The notes below the pieces were generated by a model. That model had not been told where the DNA came from. It searched no databases and was given only the letters and a program-made list of their open reading frames with translations. From Azoarcus sp. Aa7 (GTDB taxonomy: Bacteria > Pseudomonadota > Gammaproteobacteria > Burkholderiales > Rhodocyclaceae): 64,000 nt of DNA. The stretch is from contig NZ_QVLR01000037.1 in assembly GCF_014822185.1 (NCBI RefSeq), positions 1 through 64,000 of the forward strand, written 5' to 3'. Position numbers and translations under genes: made by a program. Positions 1-8,888 of this stretch are shown here, in pieces. Each line of letters starts with the position of its first letter. Positions within the stretch are counted from its first letter, which is position 1.

Positions 1-306
1 GCATATTTAGGCCGTCATGGGAAAGCCTAAATGGAACAATGGGTTACGTGGGTATTGTCGCATCGGAATGGAGCATCGGGAAGCTGCAGCTGAATTCCAT
101 GACGAGGTGCTAAGTTGAGAGGATTGGTTCGAGCCCTACTACGCGCGCGCAGGTCGGGTCGTAGTCACCGACCGCGCCGGGCAATTGTGTGGTGCCAGAT
201 CGACCAGCCCGACGGCATCGGCCGCGCCGGTCAGTCCGATGGGTTTTTCGGGCGCGGCATCAGCATCTGCGCTACGGCTGCCAAGTGTCGTCGCAGGCAG
301 AGCGGG
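1..306. other. left-edge stretch with no confident gene
   Basis: I see no gene I can support here. A short open frame at 17-118 (33 codons, beginning MGKPKWNNGL) and an open stretch after 119 containing EDWFEPYYARAGRVVV could be remnants of an older gene, but neither matches a family I recognise. An 8-bp inverted repeat, ATTTAGGC at 5-12 and GCCTAAAT at 25-32, could be the terminator stem of a gene lying left of the window. The LysR gene begins converging on this stretch at 307. Confidence 0.4.
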
Positions 307-1281
307 TCATCGCCGTAAGTTGGACCCCTTCGTCGAATTGATGACCGTGTGCGCGGCCTCCGGTTCCGCCGTCAGCATCTGCGCAATATCCGGATCACGG
401 CTGAACGCGTCGGAAAAGTAATTCACAAAGCTGTTGATCTTCAGCGACGGTCGCCGGGCTGGCTGGAATACAACGTTCAGGGGCAGGGGAGGCGCGCGGT
501 AGCGGGTGAGGATGGGTTTGACGCGGCCGGCCCGCAGGTCGTCGCCGAAAACCCAGATTGGCGAGTAGCTGATGCCGAGCCCTTCGCAGACGGCCTGGCG
601 GATGGCTTCCGAGCTGTTGGACTGGAAGTTGCCGTCGACGCGCACGGTGTGCAGCCGGTCGTCGGCGTCGAGGTAGGACCACTCGTTGATGACCGTGAGG
701 CCCGTGTAGATGAGGCAGTTGTGCCGCGGCAGCTCATCGAGGTGTTGCGGTTCGCCGTGCTGCTCAAGGTAGGCGGGGGAGGCGAGGGTGGCGCGATGGG
801 CGGAGCCGATGCGACGGGCGATGAGACGGCTGTCCTTGAGTTCGCCGACGCGGAAGGCGACGTCGATGCCGGCCGCGACCAGGTCGACGAAGCCGTCGTC
901 GAGTTGCAGGTGGAGCTTGATCTTCGGATGGCGCGCGTAGAAGGCCGCCAAGCGGGGCACGATGTGCAGGCGCCCGAAGGCGACGGGGGCGGCGACGCGC
1001 AGGACGCCGGAGATCTCGTGCTCCGCGCGGTGCACCTCGAGCTGCGCCTCTTCCAGCGTGTCGAGCACCTGCCGGCAGCGCTCGTAGTAGAGCTGGCCGG
1101 CTTCGGTGAGCGAGTGGCTGCGCGAAGAACGCACGAGGAGCGGTGCGCCGACGAGCTTTTCGAGGGCCTGCACCTGCTTGCTGACGGCCGACTGCGTGGT
1201 GTGTGCTTCGCGCGCGACGGCCGAGAAATTGCCCGTCTCGACGACGCGGACGAAGGTTTCCATCAGGCGCATGCGATCCAT
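307..1281 (-). CDS. LysR-family transcriptional regulator
   Basis: A 324-residue LysR-type regulator. Residues 1-60 form the winged helix-turn-helix (FVRVVETGNFSAVAREAHTT, then QSAVSKQVQALEKLVGAPLL). Residues of about 90-295 form the periplasmic-binding-like effector domain, starting near GVLRVAAPVAFGRLHIVPRL. The length is normal for the family. It is divergent from the Old Yellow Enzyme gene across a 144-bp gap that carries two inverted repeats of the LysR type, so it probably controls that gene and itself. The effector is unknown. The C-terminal tail after about residue 300 looks unconserved. Subfamily resembles the large group of LysR proteins that regulate single oxidoreductases. Confidence 0.9.
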   Translation of the reverse strand: MDRMRLMETFVRVVETGNFSAVAREAHTTQSAVSKQVQALEKLVGAPLLVRSSRSHSLTEAGQLYYERCRQVLDTLEEAQLEVHRAEHEISGVLRVAAPVAFGRLHIVPRLAAFYARHPKIKLHLQLDDGFVDLVAAGIDVAFRVGELKDSRLIARRIGSAHRATLASPAYLEQHGEPQHLDELPRHNCLIYTGLTVINEWSYLDADDRLHTVRVDGNFQSNSSEAIRQAVCEGLGISYSPIWVFGDDLRAGRVKPILTRYRAPPLPLNVVFQPARRPSLKINSFVNYFSDAFSRDPDIAQMLTAEPEAAHTVINSTKGSNLRR

Positions 1282-1295
1282 CGCGGCTCCACGGC

Positions 1296-1350
1296 ATTCC
1301 TGTAGGGAATAGATGCTATCACCGAATCTGGCTACTCCCTTTGCTTGGGA
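1296..1350. promoter_or_regulatory. candidate LysR operators in the divergent promoter
   Basis: Two inverted repeats lie between the LysR gene and the reductase gene: ATTCC-TGTAG-GGAAT at 1296-1310, a perfect 5+5 bp repeat, and TCCC-TTTGCTT-GGGA at 1336-1350. Their centres are about 40 bp apart, or four helical turns. That fits the usual recognition-plus-activation site layout of LysR regulators. Confidence 0.5.
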
Positions 1351-1425
1351 ATGGACATAATCGCCCCAAGTCGATCAGGTGACTGATCCCGTTCCCGATT
1401 GCGATTCACGAAGGAAGCCCGACCC

Positions 1426-2526
1426 ATGAACACTATCCGCAAGCTCTTCCAGCCCACCCGCATCGGCGACATCGAGGTCGCCAACCGCGTCGTGATGGCG
1501 CCGCTGACGCGCAGCCGCGCCGACGAAGCGGCCGGCGACATCCCCGGCAGCGCGATGAACGTTGAGTACTACCGCCAGCGCAGCAACGCGGGCCTCATCA
1601 TCAGCGAAGGCACGCAGGTGTCGCCGGTGGGCAAGGGCTACATGGCGACGCCGGGCATCTATTCGGATGCCCAGGTCGAGGGCTGGAAGGCGATCACGCA
1701 GGCGGTGCATGAGGCCGGCTCGAAGATCGTCGCGCAGATCTGGCATGTCGGACGCATCACGCACCCGGACCTCACGGGCGGTGCCCAGCCGGTGGCCCCG
1801 TCGGCGGTGAAGCCCAATGTCGTGGCCTATACGCGCAACGGCAAGGTCGAGGTGCCGGAGCCGCGTGCGTTGAGCGTCGAGGAGATCGCGGAGGTGGTGC
1901 AGGAATTCCGGCGTGCCGCCGCGAACGCGATCCGCGCGGGCTTCGACGGCGTCGAGATCCACGGCGCCAACGGCTATCTGGTCGACCAGTTCCTGCGCGA
2001 TGGCGCGAACCGGCGCACCGACCAGTACGGTGGTTCGGTGGAGAACCGCGCCCGCTTCGCGCTCGAAGTGATCGACGCGGTGATCGCCGAGGTCGGCGCG
2101 GGCCGCGTCGGTATCCGCCTGTCGCCGGTCACCCCGGCGAACGGCCTGTCGGACAGCAACCCGCAGGCGGTGTTCGGCCATCTGGTGGAGGAGCTGAACA
2201 AGCGCGGCATCGCGTTCATCCATTTCGTGGAAGGCGCCACCGGCGGTCCGCGTGATGTACCCGGCTTCGACTTCGCATGGGCACGCCGGACGTTCAAGGG
2301 CACCTACATCGCCAACAACGGCTACGACGGTGCGATGGCGGTCGAGGCCGTGGAATCGGGCCGGGCCGATGCGGTGGCTTTCGGCCGGCTGTTCATCGCG
2401 AATCCGGACCTGGTGCCGCGCCTGAAGCGCAATGCGCCGCTCAACGCGCCGAACCCGAAGACCTTTTACGCGCCCGGACCGGAAGGCTATATCGACTACC
2501 CGCCGCTGGAGGCGGTCGCGGCGTAA
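1426..2526 (+). CDS. Old Yellow Enzyme family NADH:flavin oxidoreductase (NemA-like)
   Basis: A 366-residue FMN-dependent alkene/nitro reductase of the Old Yellow Enzyme family. It is expected to reduce activated C=C bonds, quinones or nitro-compounds with NAD(P)H in the cytoplasm. The TIM-barrel family shows in RVVMAPLTRSRA near the N-terminus, QIWHVGRITHP around residue 105, the HGANGYLVDQFLRD substrate/FMN segment with NRRTDQYGGSVENRARF, and the C-terminal FGRLFIANPDL phosphate-binding segment. I chose ATG 1426, preceded by AAGGAAG, over an upstream in-frame TTG at 1399. It is most like the N-ethylmaleimide reductase / xenobiotic reductase branch. The adjacent divergent LysR gene is its likely regulator. 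Confidence 0.92.
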   Translation: MNTIRKLFQPTRIGDIEVANRVVMAPLTRSRADEAAGDIPGSAMNVEYYRQRSNAGLIISEGTQVSPVGKGYMATPGIYSDAQVEGWKAITQAVHEAGSKIVAQIWHVGRITHPDLTGGAQPVAPSAVKPNVVAYTRNGKVEVPEPRALSVEEIAEVVQEFRRAAANAIRAGFDGVEIHGANGYLVDQFLRDGANRRTDQYGGSVENRARFALEVIDAVIAEVGAGRVGIRLSPVTPANGLSDSNPQAVFGHLVEELNKRGIAFIHFVEGATGGPRDVPGFDFAWARRTFKGTYIANNGYDGAMAVEAVESGRADAVAFGRLFIANPDLVPRLKRNAPLNAPNPKTFYAPGPEGYIDYPPLEAVAA

Positions 2527-2556
2527 GGTCACTCCGGAGACGAATCCGGCAAGGAT

Positions 2557-2609
2557 GCAAACGCATGGCGGGAAGGTGCAGCACCTCCCGCCATGAAGCG
2601 CTCGTTTGC
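2557..2609 (+). terminator. nested hairpin after the OYE gene
   Basis: An inner stem, ATGGCGGGA plus GGTG (2565-2578) pairing with CACC plus TCCCGCCAT (2582-2594), sits inside an outer GCAAACG (2557-2563) / CGTTTGC (2603-2609) pair, 31 bp after the reductase stop. No T-run follows, so it may be a structured 3' end rather than a classic intrinsic terminator. The rest of the gap to 2825 shows nothing clear. Confidence 0.45.
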
Positions 2610-2824
2610 AGGCGGCTTCCCCCACATTCATGCCGTTGCCGGGGAAACTCGGCGGCCCTGCGGGCCGCACGGTGGTAGTCTGCCCGTAGCCTCTGCGGGA
2701 ATGGCACATCGCGGAACGTGCGGCTCGGGTCGTTCGCCCCTTCGCCGTGCGCGCGAGTGCGAGGAAGATCCCTTGTCGCGGCCGGATTCCGCCCGGTCAC
2801 GCACTCCATCACGGCGCGCCGCGA

Positions 2825-3556
2825 ATGATCGAGTCCCTTCTCCTGACGACCGTGCGCATCGTCACCTTCGATGGCCGGCGGCAACTGACCAATGCCAGCG
2901 GATTCTTCTTCGGGCAGGATCAACGCCTCTTCCTCGTGACGAGCGGGCATGTGCTGTTCGACAAGCCCGCCCGGCACTTCCCGGACCGGATCGAACTGGA
3001 GCTGCACAACAATCCGGACAATCTCGCGGAATCGACGGGTTTTTCGATACCTCTTTATCGCGATGGCCGGAGCCTGTGGCGCCAGGGTATCGATGCGGCG
3101 GGCGGCATCGATGTGGCGGTCGTCGAGATCGATCGCGGGGCGCTGCCTGCGACGACCGTTTATAGCGCCTTCACGCCGGCGCATCTGCCGGGTCGCCTCG
3201 ATCACGTTGAAATCGGCACCTCGCTGCTGGTCGTAGGTTTCCCGCTCGGCTTTCACGACACCTTGCACCACATGCCGGTGGTGCGTCAGGCGATTGTGGC
3301 ATCGTCGTTCGGACTGCGTTTCCAGGGCGAGGGCTATTTCCTCACCGACGCGCGCACGCACCGCGGCACCAGCGGCGCGCCCGTGGTCATGCGCGTGGCC
3401 GATCCGCCGCCGAGTTACGGCGATCTGCCGTGGATGTTGCTCGGTGTGCATTCGGCGCGGCTCGATGTCGGCACGCGCGATCTCCAGTTGGACGAGGCAC
3501 TCGGCCTGAACTGCGCCTGGTACCCGGATATTCTGCTAACGTTGGTCAAGTCCTGA
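2825..3556 (+). CDS. trypsin-like serine protease domain protein
   Basis: About 243 residues with the fold of trypsin-like peptidases. The catalytic triad can be read directly: His in LVTSGHVLF, Asp in GIDVAVVEID, and Ser in HRGTSGAPVV. No signal peptide or PDZ domain is visible, so it is probably a cytoplasmic single-domain member rather than a DegP-type periplasmic protease. Start choice is uncertain: ATG 2825 gives the MIESLLLTTVRIVTF start typical of this group but has no clear ribosome site, while an upstream GTG at 2747 would add 26 unconserved residues. Substrate unknown. It stands alone between the reductase and the GGDEF gene. Confidence 0.75.
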   Translation: MIESLLLTTVRIVTFDGRRQLTNASGFFFGQDQRLFLVTSGHVLFDKPARHFPDRIELELHNNPDNLAESTGFSIPLYRDGRSLWRQGIDAAGGIDVAVVEIDRGALPATTVYSAFTPAHLPGRLDHVEIGTSLLVVGFPLGFHDTLHHMPVVRQAIVASSFGLRFQGEGYFLTDARTHRGTSGAPVVMRVADPPPSYGDLPWMLLGVHSARLDVGTRDLQLDEALGLNCAWYPDILLTLVKS

Positions 3557-3636
3557 CTGGTTGCTGGCGCAGGCGGGTCGTCCACGCCGGCCTTTGTCGC
3601 TCGACGTCGACGGGCAATCATTGAGGGAGAACTGCG

Positions 3637-4725
3637 ATGGTACAGGGACCGGCAGAGAGCTCCGTGGTGCTGCGACGCCTGCTTGCCCTTGCGCGTGATT
3701 TCTTGCAGGCCCCCGACCTGGGGGGAATCCTCGAGTTGGCGGGGCGGGCCATCCCGGACCTTCTTCATTCGGATGGGAGCCTCCTGGTCGTGCATGACGG
3801 CGAGCGCGAGTTCGTCTCGGAGTTTGGCCGTCACCGCAGGCCCATGCCGGCACCGGAGGCGTCGGCGTTGCTTCGACATGGGCGACGCGCCATGGCCGAC
3901 CGGACGCCGATCCTGCTGCCCGAGATTGCGCCGGATTTCGGCAAGGGTGAGGACGAACTCGCCGCGCTGGGCATCGCGAGCCTGATCGCGTACCCGTTTC
4001 CGCCGGTCAGGCCCGTGGGGGCGCTGGTGTCGGTGTGGTATCGGCAGGGGTACCGGAAGGAGCTCGCACGCCTGATTCCGACCCTGCGACTGCTCGGCGA
4101 GATCACGGGAGCGGCTCTCGGCAATGTCAGCTTCCGGAAAACGCTCGAAGACCGGATCGTCACAAAGTCGAGCGAGATCGAAGAGGCTGCCCGTGTTTAC
4201 GCGGTCGAGTTGCTGAGGCGGGACTCCGTGGAAGAGGAAATCCACAGGATCTCGGTGACAGACATGATGACCGGCCTCCTGAATCGGCGGGGTTTCTTTC
4301 TGCACGCCGAACGCAGTCTCAAGCTCGCCCGCCGCCAGCATGTGCCCGCCACCCTTGTATTCATCGATATCGATGGCTTGAAGGTGATCAACGACGCCTA
4401 TGGGCACGATGTCGGAGATGACGTCATCGAGGATATGGGGCACATACTGCAGCAGTGCTTTCGCGACGCCGACGTCGTTGCCCGTATCGGTGGCGACGAG
4501 TTTGCCGTGTTTACGATCGATACGGCGCAGCCGGACGTGCTCCTGGGACGGATGCAGCAGAGCCTTGCAGACTTCACGCTGCGACCGGATTGTCCCTACC
4601 GGATCTCGTTCAGCACCGGGATCGTGCAGTGTGACCCGGACTCCGAACTGAGCCTGTCCGAGTATCTTCTGCGGGCAGACCAGTTGATGTATGAGCAGAA
4701 GCGGAAGCGCGTCTCCGATAGCTGA
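3637..4725 (+). CDS. diguanylate cyclase, GAF-like sensor plus GGDEF
   Basis: A 362-residue soluble protein. Residues of about 10-165 look like a GAF-type sensor domain. A short coiled stretch (about 170-200) leads into a GGDEF domain (about 205-360). The active site is intact, with IGGDEFAVF visible after the FIDIDGLKVINDAYGHDVGD substrate segment, so synthesis of cyclic di-GMP from two GTP is likely. I see no RxxD inhibitory site directly ahead of GGDEF. ATG 3637 follows a strong GAGGGAGA ribosome site. No membrane segment is present, so the signal is probably cytoplasmic. It is one of three c-di-GMP related genes in the window. Confidence 0.88.
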   Translation: MVQGPAESSVVLRRLLALARDFLQAPDLGGILELAGRAIPDLLHSDGSLLVVHDGEREFVSEFGRHRRPMPAPEASALLRHGRRAMADRTPILLPEIAPDFGKGEDELAALGIASLIAYPFPPVRPVGALVSVWYRQGYRKELARLIPTLRLLGEITGAALGNVSFRKTLEDRIVTKSSEIEEAARVYAVELLRRDSVEEEIHRISVTDMMTGLLNRRGFFLHAERSLKLARRQHVPATLVFIDIDGLKVINDAYGHDVGDDVIEDMGHILQQCFRDADVVARIGGDEFAVFTIDTAQPDVLLGRMQQSLADFTLRPDCPYRISFSTGIVQCDPDSELSLSEYLLRADQLMYEQKRKRVSDS

Positions 4726-4917
4726 AATTTCCGAGGAGTCGATCGCTCGCAGGCGTTACAAAGTAAGGGTGGACTCGCCGCCGTGAGGGGTCATACTGGG
4801 GTATCCCCCATTCCGCCGCGGCATTCGCCGGCGAGCGGCACACCCCGTGCAACAGGATTAGTGACAAGCCATATGTCATGGGTTCCCGTTGCCCGAAAAC
4901 TTACAAGAGGAATCATA

Positions 4918-5406
4918 ATGACAACCAAACCCCACACCAGCATCGAGCGATCGTTCTCGACCACCGTCGACGCCTTCATGGCATTGTCGGGCGTCTATCT
5001 GGATTGTACCGAGCGTTTGACTCGCGGCACCCTTGCGCTTTCGCGTGCAGCGTTGGAGGAGTGTGTTGCAGCGACGAAAGCCGCTGCGACCGGAAAACCT
5101 GCCGCCGACCCGGCCGCCTTGCCACTGGCGCTCGGGCAGTCGCTGGTGGAGAAGTCGCTTGCATTTGCCCGGGATAGCTACGAGGCGGTAACGACCGCAC
5201 AAATGGAGTCCGCGCGGCTGCTCGGTTATCAACTCGCCGTCCCCGCGATGGCATTCCCGATGCCGGAAGGCTGGAAGGGAGCGCTCAATCTTTTCGAGCG
5301 CACCATGCGGGACCTTTCCGCGACTGCAGCGGGGTCGTTCGGCGAAACTGGCGACTACTGGGCAGCGTCCGTCGCGAAGAGTCGCCCGTTGCACAAGGCA
5401 GCATAA
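4918..5406 (+). CDS. phasin family protein
   Basis: A 162-residue alpha-helical protein of the phasin group, which coats polyhydroxyalkanoate granules. Support comes from size, the amphipathic Ala/Leu-rich helices, and the segments FSTTVDAFMALSGVYLDCTE and SYEAVTTAQMESARLLGYQL. It has neither a signal peptide nor a membrane segment. ATG 4918 is chosen because AAGAGG precedes it. An upstream GTG frame from 4783 has no such site. It is a single gene with no PHA synthase nearby. Phasin assignment is by overall pattern, so a granule-associated role is inference. Confidence 0.65.
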   Translation: MTTKPHTSIERSFSTTVDAFMALSGVYLDCTERLTRGTLALSRAALEECVAATKAAATGKPAADPAALPLALGQSLVEKSLAFARDSYEAVTTAQMESARLLGYQLAVPAMAFPMPEGWKGALNLFERTMRDLSATAAGSFGETGDYWAASVAKSRPLHKAA

Positions 5407-5801
5407 CCAGACCTTGCACGCGCACGATCCGTCCTTGGGTCGTGTCGTGTCGCGTCGCGAGCCCTTATCCCGCACGCAACATCCTCCGTTTTCCTTCCGC
5501 TCATGCGGAGGTGAAGAGTACATATATGCCCGGACTGCCGCGACGAAGGTCGTGACCGCGTCCGGCGCCGGTGTACCGCCGTCGGTCGGCGAGAGAGGCT
5601 CCATCCCGTTTTCCTGAATTGCCCGTTGCGCCGATCACGTCGAAAGCGTGATCGGCGTTCGTACGTTCACGCCTTGAACAGCGAGATGACGAGCCGGCCG
5701 TGTCTTGCTTCTAAATTTGTAAATAGCAAATCGGTTGCGGATAGACGAATTTGTGTCTAGGATTCGTATCGTCCACCCATCCCGACAGAGACCCCAAAAT
5801 C
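5407..5801. other. intergenic region with two inverted repeats
   Basis: There is no gene in this 395-bp gap. A perfect 11-bp stem, CGCCGATCACG (5629-5639) / CGTGATCGGCG (5647-5657), with a 7-nt loop follows the phasin gene and may end its transcript, although no T-run follows. An AT-rich palindrome ATTTG-N7-CAAAT at 5715-5731 lies about 70 bp upstream of the MBL-fold gene. It is a candidate operator for the aromatic operon, in an otherwise GC-rich background. Confidence 0.45.
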
Positions 5802-6764
5802 ATGACCACGAAAGAATTCGCCTCGCAGGCCGACCTCGAAGAAAAGAAGATCAGCTGGGACAAGCTTTCCGACAACGCCTATGCCTATACGGCCGAAGGC
5901 GACCCGAATACCGGCGTCATCATCGGTGACGACGGCGTGATGATCATCGACGCCACCGCGACGCCGGTCGCGGCGCAGGGCGTGATCGCCAAGGTGCGCG
6001 AGATCACCGACAAGCCGATCAAGTACGTCGTGCTGACGCACTACCACGCGGTGCGCGTGCTGGGCGCCTCGGGCTACAAGTCCGAAGGGCTCGAGCAGAT
6101 CATCGCCAGCCGCGACACCTGGGACCTGATCGTCGAGCGCGGCCAGCAAGACATGGATTCCGAGATCGGCCGCTTCCCGCGCCTGTTCCAGGCCGTTGAG
6201 AGCGTGCCGGGCCTGACCTGGCCGACGATCACCTTCGAAGGTGAGATGACCCTGTGGATGGGCAAGCTCGAAGTGAAGATCAAGCAGCTCGGCCGCGCCC
6301 ACACCAAGGGCGACACCATCGTCTATCTGCCGTCGCAGAACATCTGCTTCTCGGGCGATCTCGTCGAGGCCGATGCGGCCTGCTACACCGGCGACGCCTA
6401 CCTCGCCGACTGGCCGCAGACGCTCGATAACCTGGCCGCGATGCAATTCGACAAGCTGGTCCCGGGCCGCGGCCCGGCGCTGATCGGCCGCGAAGCGGTC
6501 GACGCGGGCCTCGCGTACACCCGCGACTTCGTGTCGACGCTGTATCGCAGTGCGCAGGAGGCGGTCGGGCAGGGCATGGACCTGAAGGCGACGATGGCGC
6601 ACACGCGCAAGAACATGGATCCGAAGTTCGGCCAGGTCTTCATCTACGAGCACTGCCTGCCGTTCGACGTGACGCGCGCGCACGACGAGGCGAGCGGCAT
6701 CCGCGACCCGCGCATCTGGACTGCCGAGCGCGACCGGCAGATGTGGCATTCGCTGCAGGAGTGA
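5802..6764 (+). CDS. MBL-fold hydrolase-like protein with half of the metal site lost
   Basis: A 320-residue protein with the metallo-beta-lactamase fold: GDDGVMIIDATAT early, LTHYHAVR near residue 85, AHTKGDTIVYLP, and CFSGDLVE. The usual HxHxDH motif is HYHAVR, so the Asp and last His of site 2 are absent, and the C-terminal PGHG is PGRG. The HxH pair, the AHTKGD His and the SGD Asp remain. It might therefore bind one metal or have a non-hydrolytic role. It heads an operon of aromatic hydroxylation and fission genes, so a thioester or lactone intermediate is a plausible but unproven substrate. ATG 5802 lacks a strong ribosome site. Confidence 0.8.
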   Translation: MTTKEFASQADLEEKKISWDKLSDNAYAYTAEGDPNTGVIIGDDGVMIIDATATPVAAQGVIAKVREITDKPIKYVVLTHYHAVRVLGASGYKSEGLEQIIASRDTWDLIVERGQQDMDSEIGRFPRLFQAVESVPGLTWPTITFEGEMTLWMGKLEVKIKQLGRAHTKGDTIVYLPSQNICFSGDLVEADAACYTGDAYLADWPQTLDNLAAMQFDKLVPGRGPALIGREAVDAGLAYTRDFVSTLYRSAQEAVGQGMDLKATMAHTRKNMDPKFGQVFIYEHCLPFDVTRAHDEASGIRDPRIWTAERDRQMWHSLQE

Positions 6765-6794
6765 TCCTGCCGGGGCCGTCGCTGACGTTCACTC

Positions 6795-6815
6795 CCTCCC
6801 CCTTCAAGGGGGAGG
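6795..6815 (+). terminator. short GC hairpin between the MBL-fold gene and the hydroxylase
   Basis: CCTCCCCCTT (6795-6804) pairs with AAGGGGGAGG (6806-6815), leaving a tiny loop, 30 bp after the MBL-fold stop. No T-run is present. It may lower read-through or stabilise the upstream message. The 200-bp gap suggests the hydroxylase may also have its own promoter. Confidence 0.4.
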
Positions 6816-6964
6816 AACACGCTGCCCGAGCGCACAGCTCCGAATCATTTTTTCAGGGCTGAGCAATCAGCCGATCAGAGTCGCGCCCTCATGGGCGCCG
6901 GACTCCGCGCCGAAGCACGCCAAGAGGCCGGCCCGGAGACGTGAAACAAACGGAGGAGACACCC

Positions 6965-8632
6965 GTGCTGAGCACGTTCCAATACCCGAAGTTCGAGTAC
7001 GTCCGCCCGTCCGAGATCGCCGAAGGGCGAGAGGGGCACTACCCGGTGGTGATTGTCGGCGCCGGTCCCGTCGGCCTGACTGCTGCGATCGACCTCGCCC
7101 AGCAGGGGCAGCGCGTGCTGCTGCTCGACAACGACGACACCGTGTCGATCGGTTCGCGCGGCGTGTGCTACGCCAAGCGCACCCTCGAAGTGCTGGATCG
7201 CCTCGGCTGCGCCGAAGAGATGGTGCACAAGGGTGTGTCGTGGAACGTCGGCCGCACCTTCTTCCGCGAGGAGGAAGTGTTCAACTTCAACCTGTGCCCG
7301 GAGCCGGACCATCACCGCCCCGGGATGATCAACCTGCAGCAGTACTACCTCGAAGACGACCTGATCAAGCGCGCGCGCCAGCTGCCGAACCTCGAGATGC
7401 GCTTCAGGAACACCGTGATCGGCGTGACACCGGCCGATGACCACGCGACGCTGCGCGTCGAAACCTCCGACGGTGCCTACACGGTGCGTGCCGACTGGCT
7501 GATCGTTGCCGACGGCGCGCGCAGCCCGGTCCGCACGATGCTGGGCCTCGACATCGACGGCAAGATCTTCATGGACCGCTTCCTGATTGCCGACGTCGTG
7601 ATGAAGGCGGACTTCCCGACCGAACGCTGGTTCTGGTTCGACCCGCCTTTCCATCGCAATCAGTCGGTGCTGCTGCACCGCCAGGCCGACAACGTCTTCC
7701 GCATCGACTTCCAGCTTGGCTGGAATGTCGATCCCGAGGAAGAAAAGAAGCCGGAGAACGTGATTCCGCGCATCAAGGCGATGCTGGGGGATGATCGGGA
7801 ATTCGAGCTGGAATGGGTCAGCGTCTACACCTTCCAGTGCCGCCGCATGAACCGCTTCAACCACGGCCGCGTCCTCTTCGTAGGCGATTCGGCACACCAG
7901 GTCTCGCCCTTCGGCGCGCGGGGCGCGAACTCCGGCATCCAGGACACCGACAACCTGATCTGGAAACTGAAACTCGTGATGGACGGCAAGGCGCCGGCCA
8001 CGCTGCTCGAGACCTATTCGGAAGAGCGCTGCTACGCCGCTGACGAGAACATCATGAACTCGACGCGCTCGACGGACTTCATCACGCCGAAAAGTGCCGT
8101 CAGCAAGACTTTCCGCAACGCGGTGCTGGGCCTCGCCGAGCAGTTCCCGTTCGCCCGTGCGCTGGTCAATTCGGGGCGCCTGTCGGTGCCGAGCTTCCTC
8201 GTCGAGTCGAGCCTGAATACAGCCGATTCGGAGGTTTTTGCCGGCAACATGATCCCCGGTGCGCCGATGGACGACGCGCCGATCGCGCTGGCCGACGGCA
8301 CGCAATGGCTGCTCGGTGCCGTCGGCAACCGCTTCCAGCTGCTGCATTACATCCCGGACGCGGGCGCACTGGATGCGGCGGCCGCCCAGGCGCTGCGCAG
8401 CCTGATCGACGCGCCGATCCCGGTCGAAGCGATCGTCGTCGCCGAACGCGGAACCGCGCCCGCCGGATTGAAGACATTGATCGATGCGAAGGGCCGCGTG
8501 CGCGAGCGCTACGATCTGCGCGAAGGCACGAGCTACCTCGTTCGCCCCGACCAACACGTCGCCGCGCGCTGGCGCGGGCTCGATGTCGCCCAAGTGCGTG
8601 CCGCCGTCGCGCGCGCCACCTGCAACGCCTGA
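6965..8632 (+). CDS. FAD-dependent aromatic-ring hydroxylase (MhpA/PheA-like)
   Basis: A 555-residue flavoprotein monooxygenase of the group A aromatic hydroxylase family. It carries the FAD dinucleotide motif VVIVGAGPVGLTAAIDLAQQ at about residue 30, a central DG-type segment (LIVADGARSPVR), and the second FAD motif FVGDSAHQVSPFGARGANSG near residue 305. It should insert one oxygen atom into a phenolic ring using NAD(P)H. GTG 6965 is preferred because GGAGGAGA sits just upstream. Downstream genes suggest the product is a homogentisate-like or similar ring-fission substrate. 3-Hydroxyphenylacetate 6-hydroxylase is one candidate activity. The exact substrate is not readable from sequence. Confidence 0.85.
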   Translation: MLSTFQYPKFEYVRPSEIAEGREGHYPVVIVGAGPVGLTAAIDLAQQGQRVLLLDNDDTVSIGSRGVCYAKRTLEVLDRLGCAEEMVHKGVSWNVGRTFFREEEVFNFNLCPEPDHHRPGMINLQQYYLEDDLIKRARQLPNLEMRFRNTVIGVTPADDHATLRVETSDGAYTVRADWLIVADGARSPVRTMLGLDIDGKIFMDRFLIADVVMKADFPTERWFWFDPPFHRNQSVLLHRQADNVFRIDFQLGWNVDPEEEKKPENVIPRIKAMLGDDREFELEWVSVYTFQCRRMNRFNHGRVLFVGDSAHQVSPFGARGANSGIQDTDNLIWKLKLVMDGKAPATLLETYSEERCYAADENIMNSTRSTDFITPKSAVSKTFRNAVLGLAEQFPFARALVNSGRLSVPSFLVESSLNTADSEVFAGNMIPGAPMDDAPIALADGTQWLLGAVGNRFQLLHYIPDAGALDAAAAQALRSLIDAPIPVEAIVVAERGTAPAGLKTLIDAKGRVRERYDLREGTSYLVRPDQHVAARWRGLDVAQVRAAVARATCNA

Positions 8633-8643
8633 TGGAGACCGCC

Positions 8644-8868
8644 ATGGCCCTCAACACGCAACCGAACCTTTTCGAGCCCGGCAAACGCCACTTCCGCGCC
8701 TTCTCGCCCGGCGACGACTTCTACGAGGCGTTGATCGAAACCCACCGCGAGCTCACGGACGAGCAGAGCGCGATGGTGAATGCCCGCCTGATCCTGCTGC
8801 TCGCGAACCACATCGGCGACATCTCGGTGCTGCGCGAGGCGATGCAGATCGCCCGCGAAGGCGCCTGA
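8644..8868 (+). CDS. small DUF2783-like protein, possible hydroxylase partner
   Basis: A 74-residue acidic helical protein starting at ATG 8644 after GGAGA. The fuller reading from ATG 8632 would overlap the hydroxylase stop by one base. The pattern FYEALIETHRELTDEQSAMV followed by NARLILLLANHIGD matches what I recall as DUF2783, small proteins encoded beside FAD hydroxylases. By analogy with the small coupling protein described for 3-hydroxyphenylacetate hydroxylase (MhaB), it may assist the upstream enzyme. This role is inference. Tight spacing on both sides indicates translational coupling within the operon. Confidence 0.7.
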   Translation: MALNTQPNLFEPGKRHFRAFSPGDDFYEALIETHRELTDEQSAMVNARLILLLANHIGDISVLREAMQIAREGA

Positions 8869-8888
8869 ACAAGAGCCCGGAGACACAA

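Noticed and set aside
6875-8593. A 572-codon minus-strand frame opposite the FAD hydroxylase
   Set aside because: The composition is that of an antisense shadow, and the plus-strand protein has complete FAD motifs.
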